This document shows positions 48,991 to 56,709 of a stretch of 64,000 bases of DNA, piece after piece. This DNA comes from Amycolatopsis anabasis (lineage in GTDB: Bacteria; Actinomycetota; Actinomycetes; Mycobacteriales; Pseudonocardiaceae), in contig NZ_VTHK01000047.1 in NCBI RefSeq assembly GCF_009765355.1, positions 1-64,000 of the forward strand, read 5' to 3'. Below the pieces are notes generated by a model that made no database searches, was not told the DNA's origin, and saw nothing but the letters and a program-made list of their open reading frames with translations. Both the position numbers and the translations under genes were made by a program. Within the stretch, counting starts at the first letter, position 1; each line of letters starts with the position of its first letter.

Positions 48991-50391
48991 GTGACGGTAC
49001 GCAATTTCGTCGACGGCCGGGAATCCGCCGCGGCCGGTGATCGCACGCTTCCGCTGACCGATCCCGCCACCGGCGAGATCACCGGGCACAGCGTCCTGTC
49101 CGAGGAGTCCGATGTGGACGCCGCGCTGACCGCGGCGCACCGGGCTTTCGGTTCGTGGCGCCGCACCACGCCCGCGCAGCGCCAGCACGCGCTGCTGAAG
49201 ATCGCGGACGCGCTGGAGAACCACGCCGGGGAGTTCGCCGACGCGGAAATCGCCGAGACCGGGAAGATCCGCCGCGTGCTGCTGGACGAGGAGATCCCGG
49301 AGAGCGTGAGCGCACTGCGCTTCTTCGCGGGCGCGGCGCGGCTGCTGGAAGGCTCCGCGGCCGGGGAGTACCTGCCGGGCCACACCTCGATGATCCGGCG
49401 CGAGCCGATCGGCGTCTGCGCGCAGATCGCGCCGTGGAACTACCCGCTGATGATGGCCGTGTGGAAGATCGCGCCCGCGCTCGCCGCCGGGAACACCGTG
49501 GTCCTCAAACCCGCGGAGACCACGCCCAGCACGGCCGTGCTGCTGGCGAAGCACGCGGCCGAGTTCCTCCCCGGTGGCGTGTTCAACGTGCTCTGCGGCG
49601 ACCGGGACACCGGGCGGGCGCTGGTGCGGCACCCGGTCACCGAACTGGTGTCGATCACCGGGTCCACCCGGGCCGGGATCGACGTGGCGACGGTCGCCGC
49701 CGCCGATCTCAAGCGCACGCACCTGGAACTCGGCGGGAACGCGCCGCTGCTGGTGTTCGACGACGTGGACCTCGCCGAGGCCGCGGAAGGCATCGCGGGC
49801 GCCGCGTTCTACAACGCGGGCCAGGACTGCACCGCGGGCAGCCGGGTGCTCGTGCACACCGCGATCCACGACGACTTCGTCGCGGAGCTGACGAAGGCCG
49901 CCGCGCGGTACCGGCCGGGCGCCGATTTCGGCCCGTTGAACAACGCGGCCCAGTTCGACCGGGTGCGCGGGCTGGTCGACCGGTTGCCGCCGCACGCCGC
50001 GGTCGCGTGCGGCGGCACACCCACCGGCGAGCGGGGATTCTTCTTCTCCCCCACGGTGATCACCGGTCTGCGCCAGGACGACGAGATCGTCCGCGAGGAG
50101 ATCTTCGGGCCGGTGATCACGGTCCAGACCTTCGGCGACGAGGCCGAGGCGCTGGCGCTGGCCAACGGGGTGCCCTACGGCCTCGCTTCCTCGGTGTGGA
50201 CCCGGGACCACGCCCGCGCGGTGCGGGTCTCGGCCGCCCTGGACTTCGGTTGCGTCTGGGTCAACACGCACGGCCCGCTGGCCGCCGAGATGCCGCACGG
50301 CGGCTTCGGCCATTCCGGGCACGGCAAGGATCTCTCCGCGTACTCGTTCGCCGAGTACACCCGCGTCAAGCACGTGATGACCCGCCGCTAA
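48991..50391 (+). CDS. Aldehyde dehydrogenase (4-guanidinobutyraldehyde or aminobutyraldehyde type)
   Basis: The protein has 466 residues of the class I ALDH family. Active-site Glu is in HLELGGNAPLLVF, and Cys in YNAGQDCTAGSRV. The NAD site has CAQIAPWNYPLMM and STRAG. The sequence is closest in style to gamma-aminobutyraldehyde dehydrogenases. It starts 1 nt after the TPP enzyme stop codon, so it would oxidise the aldehyde made by that decarboxylase to 4-guanidinobutyrate before hydrolysis to GABA and urea. Confidence 0.9.
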   Translation: MTVRNFVDGRESAAAGDRTLPLTDPATGEITGHSVLSEESDVDAALTAAHRAFGSWRRTTPAQRQHALLKIADALENHAGEFADAEIAETGKIRRVLLDEEIPESVSALRFFAGAARLLEGSAAGEYLPGHTSMIRREPIGVCAQIAPWNYPLMMAVWKIAPALAAGNTVVLKPAETTPSTAVLLAKHAAEFLPGGVFNVLCGDRDTGRALVRHPVTELVSITGSTRAGIDVATVAAADLKRTHLELGGNAPLLVFDDVDLAEAAEGIAGAAFYNAGQDCTAGSRVLVHTAIHDDFVAELTKAAARYRPGADFGPLNNAAQFDRVRGLVDRLPPHAAVACGGTPTGERGFFFSPTVITGLRQDDEIVREEIFGPVITVQTFGDEAEALALANGVPYGLASSVWTRDHARAVRVSAALDFGCVWVNTHGPLAAEMPHGGFGHSGHGKDLSAYSFAEYTRVKHVMTRR

Positions 50392-50401
50392 GGAGTCCAC
50401 T

Positions 50402-51889
50402 GTGGCCAGTGTCCCACGCGTGACCGAGGTCGAAACCCACGGCATCGCGCCGATTCCGCCCGCCGAGCAGACTTCGCGGCCCCGCGATCTGTTCCGGCTG
50501 GCCTTCGGCGGGGCGAACACGTTCGCCACCATCATCCTGGGCACGCTGCCGATCGCGTACGGGCTGAGCTTCTGGGCGGCCGTCGCGGCGACCGCGACCG
50601 GGGTCGTCGTCGGCGCGTGCGTGCTCTCCCCGATGGCGTTGTTCGGGCCGCGGACCCGGACCAACAACGCGGTGTCCTCGGGTGCGCATTTCGGCGTGGT
50701 GGGCCGGTGCGTCGGCTCGTTCCTGTCCCTGCTCACCGCGATCACGTTCTTCTCGATCTCGGTGTGGGTGAGCGGGGACGCGGTGGCCGGTGCGGCGCGA
50801 CGGCTGTTCGGCGTCGACGGCGGCGCGGTGCTGCGCGGGGTGGCCTACGGCGTGATCGCGGTGACCACGCTCGTGGTGTGCGTGTACGGGTACCGGTTCA
50901 TGCTGTTGATCAACCGGATCGCGGTGGTGCTCGGCACCGCGATCATGCTGCTGGGCGTCGTGGCCTACGGCGGCCGCTTCGACGCGGGTTTCGCGGGCAC
51001 CGGGAACTACGTGCTCGGTTCGTTCTGGCCGACCTGGATCCTGGCCGCGCTGACCGTGCTGGCGAACCCGATATCGTTCGGCGCGTTCCTCGGTGACTGG
51101 TCCCGGTACATCCCGGCCGCCCATCGGCCCCGCAGCCTGCTCGCCGCGCCGTTCCTGGCGCAGCTGGCGACCCTGCTGCCGTTCGGGTTCGGCATCGCCA
51201 CCGCGACCCTGGTCGCCGATCCGGGCGACTACATCGCCGGGCTGACCGGGATTTCCCCGCTCTGGTACGCGGTTCCGCTGATCGTGGTCGCGCTGATCGG
51301 CGGCCTGTCCACCGGGACGACCGCGCTGTACGGCACCGGCCTGGACTTCAGCTCGATCTTCGTGCGGCTGTCCCGGGTGCGGGCGACCCTGCTCATCGGG
51401 ACGTTGTCGGTCGCGTTCATCTTCGTCGGCAACTTCGCGCTCGACATGGTCAGCAGCATCAACGCGTTCGCCACCCTGATCGTGCTGTGCACGTCACCGT
51501 GGATGGTGATCATGATGATCGGTTACTGGACCCGGCGCGGTTTCTACGACGCAGACGATCTGCAGGTGTTCAACCAGCGCCGCAAGGGCGGCCGGTACTG
51601 GTTCACCCGCGGCGTGAACTGGCGCGCGATGGCGGCCTGGCTCCCGGCGACGGCACTGGGCCTGCTCACCGCGAACACCCCGATGATCGCCGGACCGCTG
51701 CGGGACATCGCCGGTGGCGTGGACGTGAGCCTGCCGTGCACCCTGCTCACCGCCGCGATCCTCTACCCCGTGCTGATCACGGTCTTCCCGGAACCCCGCG
51801 CGGCTTTCGGTCCCGAAGGCCCCCGCTGGGTCCCGGCCGGACGCGAGGAGCACGTTCAGGTCAGCGCGACGGTCGACCAGGCGGCCTGA
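50402..51889 (+). CDS. NCS1-family purine/cytosine permease
   Basis: The protein has 495 residues with about 12 TM helices. NCS1 features include GGANTFATIILGTLPIAYGLSFW, GPRTRTNNAVSSGAHFGVVGR and FLGDWSRYIP. It imports nucleobases or related heterocyclic and amino compounds with H+ or Na+. It is the last gene of the PucR-linked operon, 10 nt after the aldehyde dehydrogenase. Two transporters in one operon suggest more than one substrate. Its 3' end overlaps the convergent TPR gene by 34 bp. Confidence 0.9.
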   Translation: MASVPRVTEVETHGIAPIPPAEQTSRPRDLFRLAFGGANTFATIILGTLPIAYGLSFWAAVAATATGVVVGACVLSPMALFGPRTRTNNAVSSGAHFGVVGRCVGSFLSLLTAITFFSISVWVSGDAVAGAARRLFGVDGGAVLRGVAYGVIAVTTLVVCVYGYRFMLLINRIAVVLGTAIMLLGVVAYGGRFDAGFAGTGNYVLGSFWPTWILAALTVLANPISFGAFLGDWSRYIPAAHRPRSLLAAPFLAQLATLLPFGFGIATATLVADPGDYIAGLTGISPLWYAVPLIVVALIGGLSTGTTALYGTGLDFSSIFVRLSRVRATLLIGTLSVAFIFVGNFALDMVSSINAFATLIVLCTSPWMVIMMIGYWTRRGFYDADDLQVFNQRRKGGRYWFTRGVNWRAMAAWLPATALGLLTANTPMIAGPLRDIAGGVDVSLPCTLLTAAILYPVLITVFPEPRAAFGPEGPRWVPAGREEHVQVSATVDQAA

Positions 51890-52983
51890 CGCTCGGCCTC
51901 GGTCGCCCGGTTCAACTTGCCCAGCCGGAACCGGGCGACCATCAGGCAGGCGAGATAGCCGAAATACCCGGCGACCGCGCAGAACCCGAGCAATCCCGGA
52001 TGCCACCACGGCACGCTGGTCAGCACCAGGCAGCAGAACACCACCCAGAGCTTGCCGAGCACCACGGGCCGCGCCAGGCGGTCGTGGCGCAGCAGGGTCA
52101 CCGCGGCGGTGCGCATCCCGTCCGGGAAGGTTCGCACGGTCCGGCGGGCCAGCAGCAGCCAGGCCGCACCGGCGACGATCGCCGACGCCGCGACGTGCGC
52201 GACCGCACCGGCCCACACTCCGTCGGCGCGCCCGGCGACGATCGCGCCGGACATGGCCAGCAGCAGCAGGCCGAGCACCGTCCACCGCAGCCGCATCAGG
52301 TACACCCACACCGCGAGCGGCAGGTTGTAGGCGGCCACTGTGGACTGCGGCGCGAGTTGCAGCACCGAGGCGAACCCGCGGATCGCGCGCGCCGGGCGGC
52401 GCCGCCGCAGATCGGCCAGCGCGAGCCCGTGCAGTGCGTCCACATTGGATGGATCCAGCCGGGTGGCGGTCCGCAATGGATCGCGCGCCCGGCCCGCCAG
52501 CCGCCAGGATCCCTTGCTGAGCATGACGATTCCGAGCACCGCGTGCGCTTCCGGGCTGTCCGGCGCCAGCGCGCGGGCCCGCCGTGCGTGGTACAGCGCG
52601 CGTTCGTACTCCCGCTTGCCGATCGCGAGCAGGCGCGCGATCACGATATGCGCCTCGACGTGGTCCGGTTCGAGCGCCAGGACCCGCCCGGCCACCTCGA
52701 CCGCTTCGGCGTCCCGGTCCATCACGGCGAGGATGCGCGCCTGCGAGGCGAGCACGTCGGCCGTGTCGCACCCGGCGCCGATCGCCTGCCGCACGGCGTC
52801 GAGCGCTTCGGGGCAGTTCCCCGCCTGCAGTTCGGTCAGCGCGAGCAAATGCCACCACAGCCCGGATTCCGGGTCCCGCGCGAGCTCCGCGGCGAGTTCG
52901 GCGCGGGCGCGGTCGAGCCGGTTCAGCTCCAGCAGCGCGACGATCCGCCGCGCCGGGTCCGCCGGGTCCGGTCTGCCGCTCAC
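51856..52983 (-). CDS. TPR-domain membrane protein, partner of the AAA+ ATPase
   Basis: The protein has 375 residues. Tetratricopeptide repeats fill about 5-190 (helical pairs such as EAVEVAGRVLALEPDHVEAHIVIARLL). About four TM helices follow, and a short charged tail closes it. The GTG start overlaps the AAA+ stop codon (GTGA), so the two are coupled. It probably anchors or presents substrates to the AAA+ protein at the membrane. The family is not named and the function is inferred from this pairing. Confidence 0.8.
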   Translation of the reverse strand: MSGRPDPADPARRIVALLELNRLDRARAELAAELARDPESGLWWHLLALTELQAGNCPEALDAVRQAIGAGCDTADVLASQARILAVMDRDAEAVEVAGRVLALEPDHVEAHIVIARLLAIGKREYERALYHARRARALAPDSPEAHAVLGIVMLSKGSWRLAGRARDPLRTATRLDPSNVDALHGLALADLRRRRPARAIRGFASVLQLAPQSTVAAYNLPLAVWVYLMRLRWTVLGLLLLAMSGAIVAGRADGVWAGAVAHVAASAIVAGAAWLLLARRTVRTFPDGMRTAAVTLLRHDRLARPVVLGKLWVVFCCLVLTSVPWWHPGLLGFCAVAGYFGYLACLMVARFRLGKLNRATEAERQAAWSTVALT

Positions 52984-54188
52984 AGCAGCCTGTTTCGCTT
53001 CAGGTAGGCGAGCAGGTCGTCGTACGTACCGTCCTGGTTGGCGTACATCGCGACATTGCGCGCGGTGGCGAACCAGGCGCCGGTGGACGGGGCGACCTCG
53101 CCGACGGCGGCCAGCAGATCGGGCATGCCGATCATCCGCACCTCCCCGCTCTCCACGGACGAGATCAGCGCCCGTTCCGCCGCGGTTTCGCAGATGTGCG
53201 CCAGATCCGCGCCGGACATGCCTTCGGTGCGCTTGGCGAGCGCGCTCAGGTTGATCCCGGCGACCGGCCGGTCCCGCAGGTGGTACTCGAAGATCGCCCG
53301 GCGCGCGGGTTCGTCCGGCGGCAGCACGAGCACCGTGCGATCGAACCGCCCAGGCCGGCGCAGCGCGACATCGACGTCCCACGGCGTGTTGGTCGCGGCG
53401 AGCACGAAGACCCCGTCATTGCCCTCCGAAACCCCGTCCAGCTCGGCGAGCAGCTGGTTCACCACGTTGCGCACCCCGCCGCCCCGCAACTGCGACCGCT
53501 TCTGCCCCACGCCGTCCAGCTCGTCGAAGAACAGCACGCACGGCGCGTTGAGCCGCGCCCGCGCGAACACGTCGTGCACGTTGCGCTCGGACTTGCCCAG
53601 CCACATGTCCAGCACCTCGTTGAGGCCCACGGACAGGAACTTCGCCCCGAGTTCCCCGGCCACCGCCTTGGCCAGGAAGGTCTTGCCGCACCCCGGCGGG
53701 CCGTACAGCAGCAGCCCGCCGCGCAGGCTCTTCCCGTACAGCTCGCGGAGCTTCGGATTGCGCATCGGCGCGAGGAACGCGGCGTTGAGCCGCTTCTTGA
53801 CCTCGGCCATCCCGCCCACGTCGTCGAGCCGGACGCTCGAGCGCTCCACGTCGAGCATCAGCTGCTCGGTGTCGGCCTCGCCGGACACCGGCTCCTCCAC
53901 GAACTTCGGGGGAACGACGTCGGCGAGCTGGGATTCCGCGGCCGACCAGTTGAACGGTTCTTCGGCGGGCTTCGGGGGCGCGGGCGCGCCCAGCGCGCGG
54001 GCCATCAGGGCGGCCGCTGCCTGGTTCGCCGGTTCGGCCGCGAGCGCGGTGGCGATGTGGCCGACCGCCTCCTCGCGCACGCCGCGCCCCAGGAGCAACT
54101 CCGCGAGATGCAGGCGCAGCGGGATGTCCGCCGGCGCCGACTCCACCGCCGCCCGCAGGCTGTCGAGTACCGGATCCGGGGTGTCCAC
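52980..54188 (-). CDS. CDC48/FtsH-like AAA+ ATPase with N-terminal TPR
   Basis: The protein has 402 residues. A small TPR-like N-terminal domain (about 1-60) is followed by an acidic linker and one AAA module: VRLDDVGGMAEVKKRL, Walker A GPPGCGKT (Lys169), pore-like region SVGLNEVLDMWLGKSE, Walker B VLFFDELDGVG, sensor 1 LAATNTPWDVD and the Arg finger RRPGRFDR. There is no protease domain, so it acts as an unfoldase or remodeller. GTG 54188 was chosen; a longer in-frame start would translate a dispersed repeat. It forms an operon with the TPR membrane protein. Confidence 0.88.
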   Translation of the reverse strand: MDTPDPVLDSLRAAVESAPADIPLRLHLAELLLGRGVREEAVGHIATALAAEPANQAAAALMARALGAPAPPKPAEEPFNWSAAESQLADVVPPKFVEEPVSGEADTEQLMLDVERSSVRLDDVGGMAEVKKRLNAAFLAPMRNPKLRELYGKSLRGGLLLYGPPGCGKTFLAKAVAGELGAKFLSVGLNEVLDMWLGKSERNVHDVFARARLNAPCVLFFDELDGVGQKRSQLRGGGVRNVVNQLLAELDGVSEGNDGVFVLAATNTPWDVDVALRRPGRFDRTVLVLPPDEPARRAIFEYHLRDRPVAGINLSALAKRTEGMSGADLAHICETAAERALISSVESGEVRMIGMPDLLAAVGEVAPSTGAWFATARNVAMYANQDGTYDDLLAYLKRNRLL

Positions 54189-54270
54189 CGCCAGACGATA
54201 ACCCACCCGCCCCCGGAACACTTGTGGATCACCACGTTCTCCCCCACCCGGCGGGATACCGAAGTTCCCC

Positions 54271-54378
54271 CAATGTGGCTTTCGGGGCACTGGATGTACC
54301 CAATGCGGCTTTCGGGGCACTGGATGTACCCAATGCGGCTTTCGGGGCGTTGAAGGTACCGAAAGCCGCATTGGGGGA
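54271..54378. repeat. 30-bp tandem repeat plus inverted unit, family 3
   Basis: Three 30-bp units start at 54271, 54301 and 54331 (CAATGYGGCTTTCGGGG core). The last is followed by an inverted copy ending at 54378, so it folds into a 17-bp stem. It lies 11 bp from the end of dxs and upstream of the AAA+ gene. No spacer diversity, so it is not a CRISPR array. Confidence 0.88.
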
Positions 54379-54389
54379 CGACCGGTGAG

Positions 54390-56324
54390 TCAGTCCTGGG
54401 CGGGTTGGGGGCGGGTGGGTTCCGGGGTGGGGTCGCGCTGCGGGTCGGGGAGGAGGTTGGCGACCCATTCGGTGACCTTGCGCGCGACGTCCTGCGCGGT
54501 CAGGCCGACCTCGGCGAGCACCTCGTCCCGGGAACCGTGGTCCAGGAAACGCTGCGGCACCGCGAGGTCACGCAGCGGCACCGCACAGTTGGCGTCGCGG
54601 AACGCGGCGGCGAGCGCGGAGCCGAAACCGCCGTGCCGCCCGCTGTCCTCGACGGTGACCACGAGCTTGTGCTGCTCGGCGAGCGCGACCAGTTCGCCCG
54701 GAACCGGCAGCACCCAGCGCGGATCGACCACGGTCACCCCGATGCCCTGATCGGCGAGCCGGTTCGCGACGGCCAGCCCGAGCGGGGCGAACGCGCCGAC
54801 CGCGGCCAGGAGCACGTCGGCCTCGGATTCCGCCGCCGGGCGGCGGAGCACGTCGACCGGGCCGATCCGTTCGACGGCGGGAACGGACTCCGCCACGCTG
54901 CCCTTGGAGAAGCGGAGCACGGTCGGGCCGTCGGAGACGGCCACGGCCTCGCGCAGTTCTTCGCGGAGAGTCCCGGCGTCGCGGGGGGCGGCCACCCGGA
55001 TGCCGGGCACCATGCCCAGCAGGGAGAGGTCCCACATGCCGTGGTGGCTGGGCCCGTCCGGACCGGTGATCCCGGCGCGGTCCAGCACCACGGTCACCGG
55101 CTGGCGGTGCAGCGCGACATCCATCAGCAGCTGGTCGAACGCGCGGTTCAGGAACGTCGAGTAGACCGCGACCACCGGGTGCATCCCGCCCATGGCGAGC
55201 CCGGCGGCCGAGGTCATCGCGTGCTGCTCGGCGATGCCCACGTCGAACCAGCGCTCCGGGAACTTGTCCGCGAACTTGTCCAGTCCGGTCGACCGCAGCA
55301 TCGCCGCGGTGATCGCGACGACGTCCGGGCGCTCGTCCCCGATCGCGGCCAGTTCGGCGCCGAAGACCGAGGTCCAGCTCAGCCCCTTGGGCTTGGGCAG
55401 CCCGGTGTCCGGGTCGATCGGATCGGTCTGGTGCATCTGGTCGGCCTCGTGGTTCACCGCGGGCGGGTAACCGTGGCCCTTCTCGGTGACCGCGTGCACG
55501 ATGACCGGCCCGCCGAACGACTTCGCGCTGTGCAGCGCCTTCTCCAGCGCGGCGATGTCGTGGCCGTCGACCGGGCCGAGGTACTTCAGGCCGAGGTCGG
55601 AGAACATCACCTGCGGGCTGAGCGCGTCCTTGATGCCCGCCTTCGCGGCGTGCAGGGCGGCGTAGATCGGCTTGCCCACCACCGGGGTGTGCTTGAGCAG
55701 TTCCCGGCCGCCGTCCAGGAACCGCTCGTAGCCGGGCTGCAGGCGCAGCGACGCGAGGTGCTCGGCGAGGCCGCCGATCGTCGGCGAGTACGAACGGCCG
55801 TTGTCGTTGACCACGATCACCACCGGCCGGTGCGGTTCGGCGGCGATGTTGTTCAGCGCCTCCCAGCACATCCCGCCGGTCAGCGCGCCGTCCCCGACGA
55901 CCGCGACCGCGTGGCGGCCGCCGCCGGAGAGCTGGAAGGCCTTGGCCAAGCCGTCCACATAGGACAGAGCGGTCGACGCGTGACTGTTCTCCACCAGGTC
56001 GTGCTCGCTCTCCCCGCGCGCGGGATAACCGGACACCCCGCCCTGCTGGCGGAGCCGGTCGAAACCGTCCGCGCGCCCGGTGACGATCTTGTGCACGTAG
56101 CTCTGGTGGCCGACGTCGTAGACGATGGCGTCGGTCGGCGAGTCGAACACCCGGTGCAGCGCGAGGGTCAGTTCGACCACGCCCAGGTTCGGTCCGAGGT
56201 GCCCGCCCGCCCGGCGGACCCTGTCGACGAGGAACTCCCGGATCTCCTCGGCCAGCCGCACGAGCTGGTCGTGATCCATGCGTTTCACATCGGCCGGTCC
56301 GTGCACGGACTCCAGCAATGTCAC
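54390..56324 (-). CDS. dxs: 1-deoxy-D-xylulose-5-phosphate synthase
   Basis: The protein has 644 residues, the usual length. TPP-binding GDGALTGGMCWEALNN, catalytic His in DVGHQSYVHKIVTGR, and the pyrimidine domain with GLAMGGMHPVVAVYSTFLNRAFDQ are present, together with the C-terminal transketolase domain. It condenses pyruvate and glyceraldehyde-3-phosphate in the first step of the MEP isoprenoid pathway. The start GTG 56324 has GAGGTGG upstream. In many actinobacteria dxs lies next to RNase D; here 23.6 kb separate them. It ends near repeat family 3. Confidence 0.96.
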   Translation of the reverse strand: MTLLESVHGPADVKRMDHDQLVRLAEEIREFLVDRVRRAGGHLGPNLGVVELTLALHRVFDSPTDAIVYDVGHQSYVHKIVTGRADGFDRLRQQGGVSGYPARGESEHDLVENSHASTALSYVDGLAKAFQLSGGGRHAVAVVGDGALTGGMCWEALNNIAAEPHRPVVIVVNDNGRSYSPTIGGLAEHLASLRLQPGYERFLDGGRELLKHTPVVGKPIYAALHAAKAGIKDALSPQVMFSDLGLKYLGPVDGHDIAALEKALHSAKSFGGPVIVHAVTEKGHGYPPAVNHEADQMHQTDPIDPDTGLPKPKGLSWTSVFGAELAAIGDERPDVVAITAAMLRSTGLDKFADKFPERWFDVGIAEQHAMTSAAGLAMGGMHPVVAVYSTFLNRAFDQLLMDVALHRQPVTVVLDRAGITGPDGPSHHGMWDLSLLGMVPGIRVAAPRDAGTLREELREAVAVSDGPTVLRFSKGSVAESVPAVERIGPVDVLRRPAAESEADVLLAAVGAFAPLGLAVANRLADQGIGVTVVDPRWVLPVPGELVALAEQHKLVVTVEDSGRHGGFGSALAAAFRDANCAVPLRDLAVPQRFLDHGSRDEVLAEVGLTAQDVARKVTEWVANLLPDPQRDPTPEPTRPQPAQD

Positions 56325-56709
56325 GTTCCACCTCACCTGTTCCGCCTCGGCCATCTTCCCGCGTGCTCGTCCGACCAGTCTAGGAGAGGGGACGAGCGCC
56401 ACCCGGTTCCGTCCGAGGACCTCGCCGACCTGCGGTGAATCTTCCACGCGTCGGCCGAACGGACGCATCGGCTGCCCCTGACGGCCCCGCCGAACTCGTG
56501 ACCAGCAGGTAACACATAGTGTTCAATTTTGCGAAACTTCTTCGTCATAACCTTCGTATGTGATCTGGGTCTCACTTGTTTCTTCAGGGGTAGCCAGCCA
56601 GTCCGTGACTGCTCGTAACCTTTCCCCCGAACGAGTGGGGAAGTTGGTGAATAACCACTCGCAGTGCGTCGAACCGAATAGCGAAGTCATCCGGGGGTGA
56701 CACTCAGCA
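56325..56709. other. 385-bp divergent promoter region, AT-richer than the window
   Basis: No gene is seen. The stretch 56510-56690 is distinctly AT-richer. It holds AACAC-ATA-GTGTT (56511-56523), a dyad on the dxs side, and CGAGTGG/CCACTCG (56632-56638 with 56655-56661), a 7-bp stem in the probable leader of the glycosyltransferase gene. I could not match these to a known riboswitch. Confidence 0.5.

Noticed and set aside
54189..54371. N-terminal extension of the AAA+ ATPase giving tandem KPHWVHPVPR peptides.
   Set aside because: It is a translation of the 30-bp tandem repeat. GTG 54188 starts the conserved part.
54271..54378. Possible small CRISPR array at the 30-bp repeats.
   Set aside because: The units are directly adjacent without spacers, and no cas genes are in the window.
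56510..56709. Possible riboswitch in the AT-richer leader of the glycosyltransferase gene.
   Set aside because: Only a 7-bp stem is clear. I could not match conserved cores of known riboswitch classes; a covariance-model scan would be needed.
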